64,000 nucleotides of DNA from Protula sp. h YS-2021 (taxonomy: Eukaryota; Annelida; Polychaeta; Sabellida; Serpulidae): contig OX457029.1 in NCBI GenBank assembly GCA_949752745.1, forward strand, positions 47,236,228 to 47,300,227. Direction: 5' to 3'. A program made the position numbers and the translations under genes. Below are positions 32,101 through 43,143 of the stretch, one piece after another; the first letter of the stretch is position 1, and each line of letters opens with the position of its first letter. The notes beneath the pieces were generated by a model. The model saw only the letters and a program-made list of their open reading frames with translations. It did not search any database and was not told the DNA's origin.

Positions 32101-35100
32101 TTTCCCGTCCAGGACTGCAATTTCATATCGTAGAAAAGAAAGGGGTAGGGTTTTCTTATATTTATTTTTAGATTTTTTGTTGTGACACTTATGAATTGTT
32201 TCTAGGAAATCTGCGTTGAAAGTGATAGTATTGTGAGCATGGAAAATTTTAAAATGATTGATGGTCTAAAAAAACTTTAAGAAAACATGCCGTATTTTGT
32301 AATTATTAAAATTGAATGGCTACAAAACTAATGATTTTATCTTAAACCGTTACCATTATTAAGCTTGAGAACCATTTCTGTTTTAGATGTATTATCCAGT
32401 GAACTTTTTACGGAATGTAGCCATGGCAGGAAGCAATACAAATTATATCTTTAATATGGATATAGATTTTCTGCCAATCCAAGATATGCATCGCATATTT
32501 GCACATTACATTAAAGCCGGTTTATTTCAAGGATATGTGGGTATCGCTAATGTTTTAGTTTCATAATACTGGAAAATGTTTATCAAATCAAAATGTCAGA
32601 CATCATTGAATAGTAATAGCCTCAAATATTTATTCCAAAAAGGCAAATGTGCAGGGTAAAATGCAATCGCTTAAATTCCCCTGTGCTAATAGTTAGGTTT
32701 TAAGGTATTTTATACAAAAAACACTGTTCAAAGCTTCACTAATAGAACTTTATAAGCGCCATTCTTTTTATACCCAGTATGTTGACATTTTTTCAGAGAC
32801 TGGCTGCTGTTGTACCGGCATTTAAAATGATAAATGAAGCTCACATTGTGCCTCGACTAAGATCTGAACTTTTAAAGCAATGGGAAAAAAATTTAACCGT
32901 ACCATACAGGTTTGTCACATTCAAATATGTTACAAACATGGCATTCGTTGGTAAAAAAATAAAACGAAAATAAAACAATGAGATTGTATGTTTCTAATTT
33001 CACGAAATCAATGTCGTCAAAATCATTGAAACAAAAATTTTATTGTGGGACAGTGACAGGTTTTTATGATGATTTATTTTTATTTATAAATAGTTATGAT
33101 TTTAAACAATAAATTGATTTGAAGTTGGAGATGGATTCAATTTTTTGCACATTTAACGGTTCTTTTAAATGTACAAATTAATTAAGGTTTTGATTATTTA
33201 TATATTCAATTTACTTTGATTTGTCACCATGTAAGTCAATGGGTCAAAGATAAATAATTCATTGTTTTTTGCCAGGTGTTGAATTAAGTACAGGAATCAT
33301 TTTGAAATATAAATTTTGAAAGCAGTATCTTGTGATACTGATATTTTTTGCAGCTTTTAGCTTTATGCGATTATTTATGCGATAAACATCACGAATTTTG
33401 GAAATTATTTTACTTTTACGCTTTGAAGTATTGCTATTTAATATTTGAAACTAGAACCTCACTTCGCTAGCGAAATGTTAAACACTTGACAAAAATTAAA
33501 ACGCCAAAATACTTCCTTCAATGGGTTATTTCTTGAATAATATATTGCAAACAACACAGCTTGAATACGTCTTATAAGGCGAGTAGTGTTTGGTTTCTGT
33601 TGACTTAAGGTTTTATTGACTGATCTAGCATACGCCGTGTTAGCTATTTACGCAGTGAGAGCTCGCACAAAGCTCACTGTGCAACTGTGTGTGATGTGGG
33701 TTAAATGCTACGCATTTACTTGCAAAAAATACACTCTTTTTACATGGCGTTTTAACAAAGAAAACGAAATCAAAGACGAAAATAAAAAGTGACATGCACA
33801 TGTTCAGATCAAGCTCTTTATAAGTCCCAAGTTTTATGGTCGTAGGGCCCATAGTGTCAGAGGAGAAGAAGACACAAAAAATCGGAAAAACTGTCAAGAA
33901 GAAAAAAAAGGGCGAATTTTGCTCGCACAAATTCATATAACTCTTGCAAGCCAAAGGCTTGTCAAGTGTTAATAATACTTTCTCATGTCACATTTAGCAA
34001 AAAATCTGTGAAATATATATGCTCCACAGCACATGCTTGCGCAAAAGAAAAGTGAGATTAAAACTGCACAGGAACTTTGTAGAATAAAAAAATAAAAGTA
34101 AATAAAAATGTACATTTCACACAACTTGCAATTGTTTGCAAAGGTTATTATTCCTTATAAAATGCAAAGTCAAATTATTAAAACTTCTATCACGGCAACT
34201 TTGTGCTGTCTTACTGAAGATATTTTACACTGAAATTAAATGATTTGTTTTAATGGGCATTTTTCATGGTGCTTTTGAAATATACTTTAGTGAGGTTAAG
34301 TTATTCTGGTTTCTCTATTGTAGTTTACTGTTTTCATTGCATTCGAAATTAATGTCAATTATTCGCTTTCTGATAAAAAAACTAACCACTGTATTCTGAA
34401 CTCGGGAGATATGAAGGTGTACTGCTGGGGTTGGTGGGATAGTAACATGCATATCTAATATACTGCAATTGTTTGTACATAGAGAACTGCTTTTGTAAAG
34501 TTACGTTCCATTGTTAATTGCTTTGCATTTAGTTAGCAGCTGTATGAAATTTTGTAAACATTTTAATGATTGTTCTTGCAGTGAGTTTGGCTTTCCTGAT
34601 GGACATAGATCAACCAATTATGAACGGTGGAAAAACTCATCGAAGCCATATGAGGTATACTTGTTGCAGTGCTAACTGTTATTTTCAAGCTGAAATAAAA
34701 TGTGATTTTTATTTTTAAGTTATGTTTTTGCAAACAGCAACAGCATGGGTCCTTTTGTCAAACTTCCACAGATTCATAGAGGCAAAAAGCGTTTAATAGA
34801 ACGGTTACATTTTGTAGTAGTGTTGACTTTAGGTCTATTTTCTAGATAACCTTGCATTAATACTACAGATTAACAGCTATTGACACGTTATAATGAGAGA
34901 TTCGGTTCTAGGCTGTATTATAAGGAGAACTACAACCTACCTTAATTCATTGACAGATTTCAACTAAAATGTTTTATTAAACCTCACATTAAAGTCCGAA
35001 GACGGAGACAAAAGAAACCATAAAAATAACGACGAATAAGCACAAGTTCAAGTAGAAATGCTGACTGAATTTCTCCTTCAGTTGCAAAATCCAAAAACAC

Positions 35101-38100
35101 AAGTCTATTTAAATAAGAAGCTGGCATAGTAAATTAAATATAATATCAAGCGAGCTTTCTCTACTCTTTGACACTTGTCTTTTTAATTTTCACTTGGAGT
35201 AGGAATTTTACATTCTAATCCAAGTATTCAGCATAACGTATATGCTACGACTTACACATAATGCAGGTTTGTAAAGCAACAAAAAGATGCAAGATACTGT
35301 CGCAAGTTGAAACTTTTCAATAAATCACATAAGGTTCTTTTGCTTGTAATAGTAAGAAGTGTAACTAAAACTTTATGCCCTGCTTGGGGCCTTAGTGGAT
35401 TAAAACTTAAGGGGCTTAAGTCTGAAGTCTTAAGCGGCTGCTTCCATCCAGCCACGATTTCCGAATAACTTATTCAGGTCTCTAGCACAGAATCAGGGAA
35501 ACTTGAACTCGAATAAAAGTAAGAATGTTTTGGGTAAAATGTATTTTCCGGTGCTTCTTTTTGCGATTGAACAATGCATAAAGATATAAATTATGCAAAG
35601 TGGGGGCACGATGTAGTGTAGGTTTGAGTAACTAAGAAGTGACAAGTGACGGCGATAACGCTGGCGAAGGTGGATGTTTGTTTTCCTGCAATGGCTGCTT
35701 TCACGATCCGGAAATCTCGTCCTCCAGTATCGCCTAGTGTCTCACCACTCCCGAAATCACAAAGACATGGATTATTGCGACATGTGATTGCGCATGTCGG
35801 CGAATGGGATGTGCGCGAGGCGAAATTATCACGTTTGAGGCTGGTGTGAGATCTCGAGCTTGTTCGCACGGCTGCTGATATACGAAGCAGTCAGTTTAAT
35901 GTTTGTGGAAACACAGCGGGAGAATATCTATCCGAATATCCCAGGCTAGCGTGTTTCTTGTGGAACCCCGGTTAAACTCGAGAGAGCCACGGTGCTGTCT
36001 GTGAAGACGGTGATTTTGCGACACGCGAGAGGTGGCGACCATCCCCTGATTGCAAGAAAAATGGCGGTTAGTTCCTTTATGTAAATATGTTTCTGAGCAA
36101 GGCGAGGCATATCAACTGACCAGTGGCAGCATAGGCAGTTGATTGCTGATCACGGCTTCTGTGTTTGCGTCCGTAACGATTTGCAGACTGCACATTCGGG
36201 CCCGGCTTTCTCCATGACAAAGTTGCAGCTATTGATACAGCTTAATGAGAAGGATGCAGCGCTGGGTGGGTGGACGACTGTGCGACGCGGCTGAGCTTAC
36301 CGAGTAAGCTGTGTAGCTCGCGTTTTGAAATGACTGTGCTGGGGTTGCTGACCCAGCTGCTAATTAACTCCCGAGCCTTTGGGATTGAGAGGAATACAGA
36401 CCACTGTGTTTATTGTAACACTCCAGAAGGTGAGGCACTGGGTGTTGGGAAATGTACTTCTCCCTGCAGATACAGAAGTCGAGCGAAAGTACCAAGTGGA
36501 TGAGGCATCCCGTAACTTTCATTTTGTCTTCCTATGTTTCTGCCGTTAAGAAGTCATAGAGATAGCAGAAGACGGCTTTGATTCACCGGCGATGGTACAT
36601 CCGGCAAACGCTTTGGGCTATCCCAACGCTTAGGAAAGTCGAAGTGAAGTACGAATCACCGTCGAACTTCCGCTTCAGGTCCGTAAATTGTGACAAGATT
36701 GAATTGGGGCTGACTTGGTGATATAGACATATAGGATCCCTGTCCCGAAAAAGCTACTGCTGCTTCGACGGCCCCAAATCTGTGTTTGTCGAGCAAAGGA
36801 AAACTGTTTAGGCAGCAAAGAGAACCAAAGAGAGGGTAATCTTATGTTTTTATTCTATAATTAATCTAGGAATTGGTTTATAGCCAGGATTACTCCATCC
36901 CAGATGAAGTCTGGATTATTATAAAAGAAACGACAATATTAGTGCACTTCTAATGCCTAAGAAAATTGCCTGAATATATTTAGGAAAGGCTCATAACTAA
37001 AAGCGGGCATTGGAATAAATCAGTCGCGTAATATTTGCTTGCATCTCTCTGTTTTCACCACAATCCACGGTTTTATTACTTTTAGTACTTGACCAGTTTA
37101 AATTTCATTGGTTGATGATTATAAATGTTTTATGTCAGTAACACTAAGAACGGCTTCCAATGTAGAATCCTTAATATACCTTTCTTGAAGGAATAAACAA
37201 CAAATTATTGTGTCACTTAATATTGCGAAATTTATTGTCGACTCTTTGAAACAGCTAATCAATGTAATAACGCGGATATTTTACATCAAATAACCATTTC
37301 AAGTTCTGTTTAACGATAGAGTAATTTTTAGTTTTCGTAAAACAGTACTGCATTTTTATCATTAAAATACTGAAACAAACTTCGGAGAATATAAAATCGC
37401 CGCAGGCGCAAGACGTGGAAACTGGTTGACTAAGGATAAACTTATCAAACCAAAGTTTCCAAATAATTCGAGCTCAACAATATGGGTAGATTGCACTTAA
37501 TTCATAGAATAAACAAATTAACAATTTACCATGTCCTCTGATTATGACCATAGACTGCCCCGAGAAAGGAATCACATGCTTGTCTGTGGGAGTAAACTGG
37601 TGGGAGGGAATGTAACTTTAATCTCTTCGTGTAGAAATTAAGAAGCATAACTTACCAGCAACAGAAAGTGGCACCTTTACAATTTTCACATTATCTGCTG
37701 TCATCACAAAATCTAAGATCTGACACACATGTGCATATTATTATTGCAGATTGCACATGTGCATATGTTTTGCAACCGCAGTCAACTACAGTCATATCAT
37801 AATCGCGTTAAATGTTCTAGATCCTTAGGCACGTAAAACAGCGTTATCAATACTGGAAAACGAATGGTTATAAATTATATTTGGGTTATCTTGTATTGTC
37901 TTTAATATGAATAATTACATAAAACATTCGCTTTCTGTTACATATTCAGACAGCACCAAACTGCATTATATAGAAAGACAAGAATATTAAAAAGCATGAC
38001 ACGCAAGACGCATAGAAAATGTAACGTACAAGAGCACAGTTGATACGATCAAATGTGGACAATCAATGATCGTATTCGAACTGTCTGGTCTAAAAGGGAA

Positions 38101-40039
38101 AATTTCATGTATTTAAGACATAGTTACTCACGAAAAGCTGTGACACTTTATAATTCGCATAGATGGGACAACAGAGGATTGTCTTATGGAACTTTTAGGA
38201 ACGGAAATGTTTGTCTCCTGACACGTAATGTTTGTAGTTAAACAAAGCATCAACTCCAGATATAAGATCACTTTAAAAGTGCGTAATGCGCCATACTCAT
38301 ACTGTTAACTGAATAAAACGTGTTAAATAAGTTTTTTTGCTCCTTCTGCTTATTTGATCTTTCACATTCACAGACCTGGCATTGTATATTCGTATTTTTA
38401 AATATTAGATGGTAAGTTGTACCAGTATTAAGCGTTACATTGTTAAATGATTAGAAAGATTTTGTTACAGTTGCTCCGGAATAACCTACACAGTAGCTTT
38501 GAGCCATATGTGCTGATAAACAGGAAATTGTCGCCACCTTACAACCAAACATTCATTCATAGATATTATGATAAAGTTGTTTACACTGATATCCTCATAA
38601 CTTGCAAGTAAGTAAAACGTGTTTAAGCTAAATTTTCGTGGCATCACATTTAATTTAAAAGTGGATTGGCAAATATAAATTGTTATATTTAAAATTTAGA
38701 AAAATGAAGAGGCTCACGGTTAGCCCAGTGGGTTAGAGCGTTGCTTTGATAATCCAAAGGATCGATCGAATCCGGCCCTCAATGGTAAGCGGGGAATGAC
38801 CTTTGCCCCAATTGCCGTCGCTAAGAGAATGCAGTGGGTTAAATCACCTGTCAGGGAATTAAAAATTAATGCCCACAGAGTCTTTCGGTTATCCCTTTTC
38901 AAAGAAAACTTCACAACAACGGTAATTTAATAACATCCTGAAGTTATGTTAGACTCTAAAGTTTTTAATATCTTGCCTGGCCGGAATCAATGCGTATCTC
39001 AGTCCGCATGACTGAGTGAGGGTGGCGTACGGGTTTGAACTCTGGGATAGGAAATATTCTAAACTTGTTCAATAGGGTTCATAGTTTAATTCACTTGAGG
39101 ATCCCCGTGCATGAAAATGCTCTACGTTTGTTTCTTCAATATGGCATGACGGGTTTTCTTCATACGATGGCTTTCGCATAATAACTTACGGTCAATTTGC
39201 CATCGATGACTTGCAGAGTGATTTCCAACCAAACTGAATAGCTACCCCATGCAATCGCATTCCCTCCATGACGTCTATCGACTTCACGAACACAAGCCTG
39301 TGTGAATTGCTCGTCCAGGACGCCTTCCCTGGGGCATTATGCCACGCTCACGTGCCACTTTAGCAATATTTGTCGGTTGAATAGGTTGTTACGACTGTTT
39401 GATGTCACTAACGCCGTTGTCACTGCAAACCAGAAGCGATCGCGAAAGTGAATCTTTCGTATAACCTGGTCCTTCTCCGACGTTGTTCCTCTTGGCTTGT
39501 TTGGAGGAAGGCGGTCTGTTACCTAGCCATTCTCTTGGTAACACTGCTGAAGACGAAACCGTTTTCGTACAAGTCCCCTGAGCGTTCTTGCAGCTGCTGC
39601 TTATGACCTGCCGGTTCGAAGTATACCAATTGATTGCCATCTTTCCCTTCCGCTAAGCCCTTTCATTGTAGAGTCCTTTTTGTTCGAATTTGGATTACTG
39701 CAATTGGTTTTACCTTTGTTTGGATTGTAAAGACAGCCGCTTTAAAAGACTCAAAATCACGTGACCATCGTGCCATTTTTGAAAAGGAATTTCATGTGTT
39801 AATTTCTATGAAACAGTTTTGAGACAAAAAGAGAGAGAGAGAAATAGAAAGGTAAGGGGGAGGAACAGAGAGAGAAAGAGAGAGTGAGTGAGAGAGAGAA
39901 AGGGAGAGAGAGGAGGGGAGGGAGGGCGGGAGGGACGGAGGGAGGGAGGGAAGGCAAGAAAGAGGGAGGGAGGGAAAGATGGGAGAAACAGTGAGAGAAA
40001 GGCAGAGAGAGAAAGACAGAGGTGGTGAGAGGAAGAGAG

Positions 40040-40107
<68 letters not shown>

Positions 40108-40883
40108 GATTTGGGTAAGGAGGAAGTTTTAAATACTTCTTTCAGATTTAAGTTTGTGGTATTGCCAAATGTTTTCATAGTTCATAGACTACACTCTAAA
40201 GAGTCCATGGAGTTTAGCAGGACCATATACAAGTAAGTACTTGTTATGCAAAATCTAATTTATCAAAATATACAAAATATCCAAAATTTAAAAAAAAGAC
40301 TCAAAGCTATTTATGTTATATTAGACATCTGTGTAGGTTTTCCAAAATTATCGTTATTATTTTCTACAGATGTTATTCGTCTATAAATTAATATAATATA
40401 TTAATATTAATATAAATTAACCTGAATTTTGCATGTTTTATATGTGTTGAAATTTGTTGTCAGTATGTTCAGCATCAATTCTGAAAAGTATATGTGCTGA
40501 AACCTTAATTATTAAAAGAGAACACTGTATTTTTGACCCATTGCAATGAAATGCCTATTTCATAATATAGCCTTTGAATGTGTGGATTATTTTTCGTCAG
40601 CTATAGTACTTATGACAAATTACCCTTTTAATTGTTGCATTGTTGTAAGGCTTTGTTGTATTTTCCATAAACATGTTCCTCACAGTAAGTTAAAAAAGAT
40701 GAAGTATATAATCAACAAATGATAGATAATTACCCCCCAAAAAGAAGTAAAGTGTAAAATGTAAATGTAATTGTGCTTAAACTGTTTGTATCTTTTAGAT
40801 GTGCAAATGAAAACCTTTCACGATATCGGGAATGGCTTATTGGCCAACCAGATTTGTTTTATCGACAAATTGGACGGACTTGA
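29108..40883 (+). CDS. GT49-like glycosyltransferase (LARGE/B4GAT1 family), ten exons, ~382 aa
   Basis: This is a probable Golgi type II membrane glycosyltransferase. LARGE and B4GAT1 relatives build the xylose-glucuronate glycan of alpha-dystroglycan; substrate here is unknown. The exons are 29108-29153, 29394-29575, 30136-30298, 32032-32144, 32387-32536, 32797-32909, 34582-34654, 38471-38607, 40146-40232 and 40799-40883 (TGA). All junctions are GT-AG and phase-compatible. Family landmarks in order: DDVTLLTQLNTRR, GPLSAALYVESHE, YYPVNFLRNVA, the DxD sugar-nucleotide/metal site NMDIDFLP (~D193/D195), AAVVPAFK, STNYERWKNS, FEPYVLINR and FVVLPNVFIVHRLH. A hydrophobic stretch (~13-27) would be the signal anchor. 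Exons 1-2 are the least certain; the exon 5 donor could also be 32541, but only 32537 keeps the phase. Confidence 0.85.
29394..29575 (+). CDS. GT49-like gene, exon 2
   Basis: The acceptor AG at 29392-29393 has a weak pyrimidine tract; an AG at 29379-29380 has a better one but gives a stop when joined to exon 1. The exon completes the anchor (LIYYVIAFQLL) and enters a stem-like region. Donor GTATGA at 29576, phase 0. Confidence 0.55.
30136..30298 (+). CDS. GT49-like gene, exon 3
   Basis: Acceptor TTTTCCCACAG. Encodes the start of the catalytic domain, including DDVTLLTQLN and an N-linked site in GNITDD. Donor GTACGT at 30299, phase 1. Confidence 0.85.
32032..32144 (+). CDS. GT49-like gene, exon 4
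   Basis: Acceptor TTTCTCAACAG. Encodes GPLSAALYVESHE, strongly like LARGE. A second N-linked site is in GNITQR. Donor GTAGGG at 32145, phase 0. Confidence 0.9.
32387..32536 (+). CDS. GT49-like gene, exon 5 (DxD exon)
   Basis: Acceptor TTCTGTTTTAG. Encodes YYPVNFLRNVAMAG and the DxD motif in NMDIDFLP. Donor GTGGGT at 32537, phase 0. Confidence 0.9.
32797..32909 (+). CDS. GT49-like gene, exon 6
   Basis: Acceptor CATTTTTTCAG. Encodes RLAAVVPAFKMIN, the conserved VVPAF segment of the family. Donor GTTTGT at 32910, phase 2. Confidence 0.85.
33450..33972 (+). mobile_element. MITE copy 2, in intron 6 of the GT49-like gene
   Basis: This ~520 bp element is homologous to the reverse complement of 21021-21545, with scattered substitutions. 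It starts near CTAGAACCTCACTTCGC, then TTAAACACTTGACAA, and ends TTGTCAAGTGTTAA. It has no coding capacity and lies between exons 6 and 7. Confidence 0.75.
34582..34654 (+). CDS. GT49-like gene, exon 7
   Basis: Acceptor TTGTTCTTGCAG. Encodes GHRSTNYERWKNSSKPYE, aligned by eye with the GHAPTNFAKW block of LARGE. Donor GTATAC at 34655, phase 0. Confidence 0.85.
34655..38470 (+). other. Intron 7 with a GC-rich island
   Basis: This 3.8 kb intron is AT-rich except for ~35,590-36,800, which is richer in G+C and CpG than the neighbouring DNA and holds several short ORFs (for example 35591-35869 minus and 36270-36503 plus) with no recognised domain. It could be an old insertion or an internal promoter. 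Confidence 0.4.
38471..38607 (+). CDS. GT49-like gene, exon 8
   Basis: Acceptor TTTTGTTACAG. Encodes FEPYVLINRKLSPPYN, matching the FEPYVVVRR block of the family. Donor GTAAGT at 38608, phase 2. Confidence 0.85.
38705..38930 (+). repeat. tRNA-derived SINE in intron 8
   Basis: The head has pol III promoter boxes: A box TAGCCCAGTGGGTTAGAGCG and a B-box-like GATCGAATCC ~35 nt later. A non-tRNA body follows (AATGCAGTGGGTTAAATCAC, then AGAGTCTTTCGGTTATCC). The tail and target duplication are unclear. Confidence 0.7.
39829..40107. repeat. (GA)n-rich tract in intron 8
   Basis: Nearly pure purine on the plus strand, with a long GA dinucleotide run at 40049-40107. It lies 38 nt upstream of exon 9, so it abuts that exon's acceptor region. 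Ser/Leu frames on the minus strand are artefacts. Confidence 0.95.
40146..40232 (+). CDS. GT49-like gene, exon 9
   Basis: Acceptor ATACTTCTTTCAG. Encodes FKFVVLPNVFIVHRLHS, matching EFIVLPNAYMIHMPH of LARGE. Donor GTAAGT at 40233, phase 2. Confidence 0.9.
40799..40883 (+). CDS. GT49-like gene, exon 10 (terminal)
   Basis: Acceptor TTGTATCTTTTAG. Encodes a short C-terminus (NENLSRYREWLIGQP) ending at TGA 40881-40883. AATAAA-like signals occur about 500 nt downstream, near 41382 and 41405. Confidence 0.8.
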
Positions 40884-40981
40884 GATCGTGATTTATAAAT
40901 GCATTGAATAATAAGTACACTAAATTATAGCCTAAATTACCAAGTAAAACTGTGTTTTACTTATCAGTGAGTGATTTCACT

Positions 40982-41053
40982 ACAGTGAGATATAAAACAA
41001 TTTACATTTTTGATAAGACAGTGAGATATAAAACAATTTACATTTTTGATAAG
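40982..41053 (+). repeat. Exact 36 bp tandem duplication
   Basis: Two head-to-tail copies of a unit starting ACAGTGAGATATAAAACAAT, in the likely 3' UTR of the GT49-like gene. Confidence 0.9.
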
Positions 41054-41262
41054 AACTTTCAACTAGCATGGAACTCAACAATGGGAATGAAGCAGCATTT
41101 AAGGGCAGATGTCAGCATAGTTTGCATAGTTATATGTTGTGCATTAATTCATTTAAAATATCTATACATTCGCAGATATAAAAGAGTCGCTGGTTTGAGG
41201 CTCACAATTTTACAAATTAACTACCTTATGCGTTTGATTGCTCTTACTAGTAAATTGCAATC

Positions 41263-41264
<2 letters not shown>

Positions 41265-41297
<33 letters not shown>
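41265..41297. repeat. (TA)n microsatellite
   Basis: An uninterrupted TA run; nearby (41685-41768) AAAATACAC words also repeat. Confidence 0.95.
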
Positions 41298-41299
<2 letters not shown>

Positions 41300-41301
<2 letters not shown>

Positions 41302-42119
41302 TTCAATTATCAGTTGTACTTATTCCAAGATGTATGCAAAATAATTAAAGTGAAATTCTTTGGGTCTGGTATATTTTTAGAATAAATAGCATTTGAACTT
41401 AGAAATAAAATTTTGAACTTTTCTTTAGTTTTTTTCCACACTCAAGTACATTCACTTGATATGCAAGATAAAAAGACATAAAGGTTTAATATAAAACATT
41501 TTGCAAAAAAAACTATCAGTTGCACTTTGGTATTAGTTTGGGTCTGTGGAAATTAGGAGCATTTAAACGGATTTTGCTTTCAGTCAGCGAAGGACAAAAT
41601 AGAATTATAAGCTGCCGTTTTGTCGGAATATACTTGAATATTACGACCGGTTTATTGCACTATAAAAACGCCTCGAGTTTTAACAATAAGATGCCTAATA
41701 AATTACACCTAAAATACAAAATAAAATACACATAAAATACACAATAAAATACACATAAAACACACATTAATTGATGAAGGTATCAGTAAGCCATATAACC
41801 GCTACAGGCTGTACACAGCTATCGCCACAGAGGAAAAAGCAATAAGAGGATACTTTTGGGAGGAAGGGTTAGGATGAATTTGTGGCTGATCCCACAACAA
41901 ACTTGCTCCTCCATCCCTGCTGTCCCTGACAAAGTGATTACCCATCAAGTAGCGAAAAGAAATAAATAAAACATTTTCTATATTTGAAGGCTATTCCAAA
42001 AATACGCTAAATGTTTTATAAAGAAAGTATAGAAAACTATACTACTGTGTTGTCTATACAAACAAAGCTGTAAATTTGCTAAATAACTAATATCTACTGC
42101 GAATGATTAGTGCAATTTA
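41300..42119. other. Interval before the Ngaro-like element, no gene recognised
   Basis: AT-rich, with AAAATACAC-type repeats at 41685-41768. The likely terminal repeat of the YR element should lie here or just inside 42120 but was not identified. Confidence 0.35.
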
Positions 42120-43090
42120 AACCCTTTGCATGGGTGAATTTTACTATTTTATTGAGTTGACCCTGATGTATTTTTGTATGGCGGAGGTCGAGCGCCCAGG
42201 AAAGTTGGGACATACCGATGAAAGCTAGATATTTGCGCAATATATTGACAAGAAAGGCTCTGGAAACTGGCTTTGAATTAAGTAGAAATAAGGGCCCCGG
42301 AGAGTTACCCCGAATGTATGTATTGCCGTAAAGCCGTAATCACTGGAACGTTTTTGGAATCCTTGAGGTGGAGTTGAAACGGGGCAGATTTTGTTTGTGT
42401 TGGAAAGAATCAAACACTAGAATAGCTGATTTTACTTGACGGTCCAAGTTTAGATTTGCTAATTGTAGCATGTTTTGATCATTTCTCCGATTCTGAGACA
42501 CGCAGCAAAGGCGAGGAGAAATATCACAGTGACTAATCGGGCCGTATAGCTTGTACTGAAGAGTTGTAATACTGCCTGACATAACTTTTTTAGGATGAGC
42601 ACGGTAATGGGCAAACGTGGGTCCATTGCTGGAGAGATTTTTTCTATGCCTTTTAAGGCTTTAGCGGCAGCAAAGCCTGAATATAAATCGTCGCCTCCCG
42701 CTAGTTTCTGAAGGAAGTTTAGAGATGATATTATGGAATATATAGAGCTTGGTGAGTACTTTTTATTGTGAAGAGAAGCAATTAACATCAGTACACTTGA
42801 TTGAATGGTAAAGGGGCTAGTTTTCTGAAATACATTTTCATAAAAGCTTTGTATTTACCAATATTCTTCCTGTACATTTTTGAGAGTTATTGCTCAAAAA
42901 CTTTTTTATAGGTCGTTTTGCAACAGCTGTGAGAGTTTCCACTGATACGGAGCAGCTCCCGATCTGGAGCAAGGTTCGGATTCAATTTCGATGCTTTCTG
43001 AAATTGAAGACGTGACAAAGCAGCATCCAGGCTATGTGTTTTAAACGGAACACTGTATTGTATTCCGTTTAAAACACATAGCACAGCACA
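42120..43090 (-). pseudogene. Tyrosine recombinase, Ngaro-like, broken
   Basis: The N-terminal core-binding part is seen in IASLHNKKYSPSSIYSIISS and the catalytic part in DPRLPITVLILKKL and FLLAFAACLRIGEM (catalytic Arg). Downstream frames near 42130-42420 suggest the C-terminal region, including RAFLVNILRKYLAF. The HxxR and Tyr boxes cannot be read cleanly. At least three frame changes interrupt it. Confidence 0.65.
43031..43082. repeat. Perfect 20 bp inverted repeat, 12 nt loop
   Basis: GCTATGTGTTTTAAACGGAA at 43031-43050 is exactly complementary to 43063-43082. It lies within the recombinase remnant. Confidence 0.9.
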
Positions 43091-43143
43091 TGATCAGTTC
43101 GTCTGTTGAGGACTGTGAATTAAAAATATTTACTGCTGCTAAA

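Noticed and set aside
39000..39060. Second tRNA-like B box (GGGTTTGAACTCTGG)
   Set aside because: No matching A box at the right distance and no stems; a chance or far-decayed match.
39792..40178. 128-codon minus-strand Ser/Leu protein
   Set aside because: Translation of the (GA)n tract in intron 8.
40799..40883. Continuation of the glycosyltransferase beyond 40883
   Set aside because: TGA is in frame and the downstream sequence is AT-rich repeat with no family blocks.
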